NCBI RefSeq assembly: GCF_030246885.1 | Contig: NZ_CP126739.1 | Location: 124,001 to 188,000, forward strand | DNA: 64,000 bases | Direction of reading: 5' to 3' | DNA from: Microbacterium sp. zg-B185 | GTDB lineage: Bacteria; Actinomycetota; Actinomycetes; Actinomycetales; Microbacteriaceae | Shown here: piece after piece, positions 63,308 through 64,000 of the stretch | Numbering within the stretch: the first letter of the stretch is position 1 | How the letters are laid out: each line of letters starts with the position of its first letter | The notes under the pieces: generated by a model | What the model was told of the DNA's origin: nothing | What the model saw: only the letters and a program-made list of their open reading frames with translations | The model's database searches: none | Program-made: the position numbers and the translations under genes

Positions 63308-64000
63308 ATGGACCTGAAGAAGATCACCCGAAACCCGCTCTTCTACGTGCTGCTGATCGGGATCTTCCTGATCGTCGGGTTCTCGCTCATCTCCAGCCTT
63401 GGCGGAGCCAAGCAGATCTCCACCCAGGAGGGGCTCAAGCTCCTGGACGGTTCGACGGTCACCGAGGTCGTGAACACCGACGGTGATCAGCGTGTCGACA
63501 TGAAGCTGTCCAAGCCCTACGAGGGCGCTTCCGACGTGCAGTTCTACTACGTCTCGGCACGCGCCGAAGAGGTCGTCGACGCGATCACCGCCGCCGACCC
63601 CGCCGACGGTTTCAACGACTCCGTGCCGCGTCCGAGCTGGTTCGACGGCATCCTCTCGCTCATGCTGCCGCTTCTGCTGCTCGGCGTGCTCTTCTGGTTC
63701 CTGCTCTCCAGCGCCCAGGGCGGCGGGAGCAAGGTCATGCAGTTCGGCAAGTCCAAGGCCAAGCTCGTCTCGAAGGAGTCACCCACGGTGACCTTCGACG
63801 ATGTCGCCGGCGCCGATGAGGCCATCGAAGAGATGCAAGAGATCAAGGACTTCCTCAAGGACCCCTCCAAGTTCCAGGCCGTGGGGGCCCGCATCCCGAA
63901 GGGCGTGCTGCTGTACGGCCCTCCCGGAACCGGCAAGACCCTCCTCGCCCGGGCGGTCGCCGGTGAGGCCGGTGTGCCGTTCTACTCGATCTCGGGCTCG
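63308..64000 (+). CDS. ftsH: ATP-dependent zinc metalloprotease FtsH, 3' part beyond the window
   Basis: Translation from ATG 63308 is open to the window end (231 codons). A first membrane helix (about 10-30), an extracytoplasmic stretch and a second helix (about 115-140) precede the AAA domain. [18 protein letters not shown] (about 160-178) is the FtsH hallmark and Walker A GPPGTGKT is at 204-211. The protease half with HEAGH is not in view. FtsH degrades misfolded membrane proteins and regulatory proteins in the plasma membrane. The ribosome site is weak. Confidence 0.96.
   Translation, partial: MDLKKITRNPLFYVLLIGIFLIVGFSLISSLGGAKQISTQEGLKLLDGSTVTEVVNTDGDQRVDMKLSKPYEGASDVQFYYVSARAEEVVDAITAADPADGFNDSVPRPSWFDGILSLMLPLLLLGVLFWFLLSSAQGGGSKVMQFGKSKAKLVSKESPTVTFDDVAGADEAIEEMQEIKDFLKDPSKFQAVGARIPKGVLLYGPPGTGKTLLARAVAGEAGVPFYSISGS

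Overview
The window is about 70 % GC, has strong G/C third-position codon use, and shows many genes whose start codon lies 6-7 nt after a TANNNT hexamer (leaderless transcripts). The gene set (DUF3516 helicase, mycoredoxin-like protein, YkoEDC transporter, tRNA-Phe/Asp/Glu cluster, ppa-tilS-hpt-ftsH block) fits a chromosome of a Microbacteriaceae actinobacterium, most likely Microbacterium or a close relative. That assignment is inference; there is no rRNA in the window. I see no plasmid or phage backbone, no intact insertion sequence and no CRISPR array.

Layout. 1-6 kb: partial VOC protein, UGT-like glycosyltransferase, radical SAM protein, VanY-type peptidase and an acyl-CoA dehydrogenase. 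6.1-9.6 kb: a ykoE-ykoD-ykoC type ECF transporter for thiamine or its pyrimidine precursor. 9.7-13.4 kb: a 1251-residue secreted subtilase with two in-frame 15-bp tandem repeats. 13.4-16.4 kb: GNAT protein and DUF3516 helicase. 16.4-22.5 kb: a large LuxR (LAL) regulator divergent from a methyltransferase-glycosyltransferase-hydrolase row. 22.6-29.3 kb: RecQ helicase, formate-tetrahydrofolate ligase, acyl-CoA oxidase-like protein and 3-methyladenine glycosylase I. 29.3-30.2 kb: an LLM-class flavin oxidoreductase broken by one extra C. 30.3-35.4 kb: a structured leader, then a small membrane protein coupled to a membrane-anchored multicopper oxidase, then a short UvrA-like ATPase. 35.4-40.6 kb: a catalytically degenerate resolvase-domain protein, malate dehydrogenase with a CPA1 antiporter, a zinc peptidase overlapping a prolyl aminopeptidase.

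40.7-48.9 kb is a catabolic stretch on the minus strand: tryptophan 2,3-dioxygenase, an amidohydrolase and kynureninase are overlapped or nearly so, followed by a GPH-type carrier and an aldehyde dehydrogenase/GMC oxidoreductase pair overlapping by 4 nt. No classical formamidase is visible, so the amidohydrolase is a candidate for that step. 48.9-55 kb: glutaredoxin-like protein, DPM-type glycosyltransferase, polysaccharide deacetylase, ACT-domain protein, an unrecognised membrane protein and an AspT/YidE-type transporter.

55.0-58.6 kb is a decayed accessory patch: fragments of a WYL regulator, a possible sorting-signal tail, a GNAT enzyme and a threonine-aldolase-type lyase lie among two small intact regulator pairs (SRPBCC/HxlR and membrane protein/XRE). 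It ends at a tRNA-Phe/Asp/Glu cluster, a usual integration neighbourhood. 59-64 kb returns to core genes: a Tat-exported M23 peptidase, inorganic pyrophosphatase, tRNA(Ile)-lysidine synthetase, hypoxanthine phosphoribosyltransferase, an intergenic cluster of REP-like hairpins, and the 5' part of ftsH.

The least explained items are a 41-bp palindromic element present at both 6.06 and 58.14 kb, the hairpin-rich leader before the copper oxidase operon, the degenerate resolvase-domain protein, and a strong excess of the word GGATGCC/GGCATCC on both strands.
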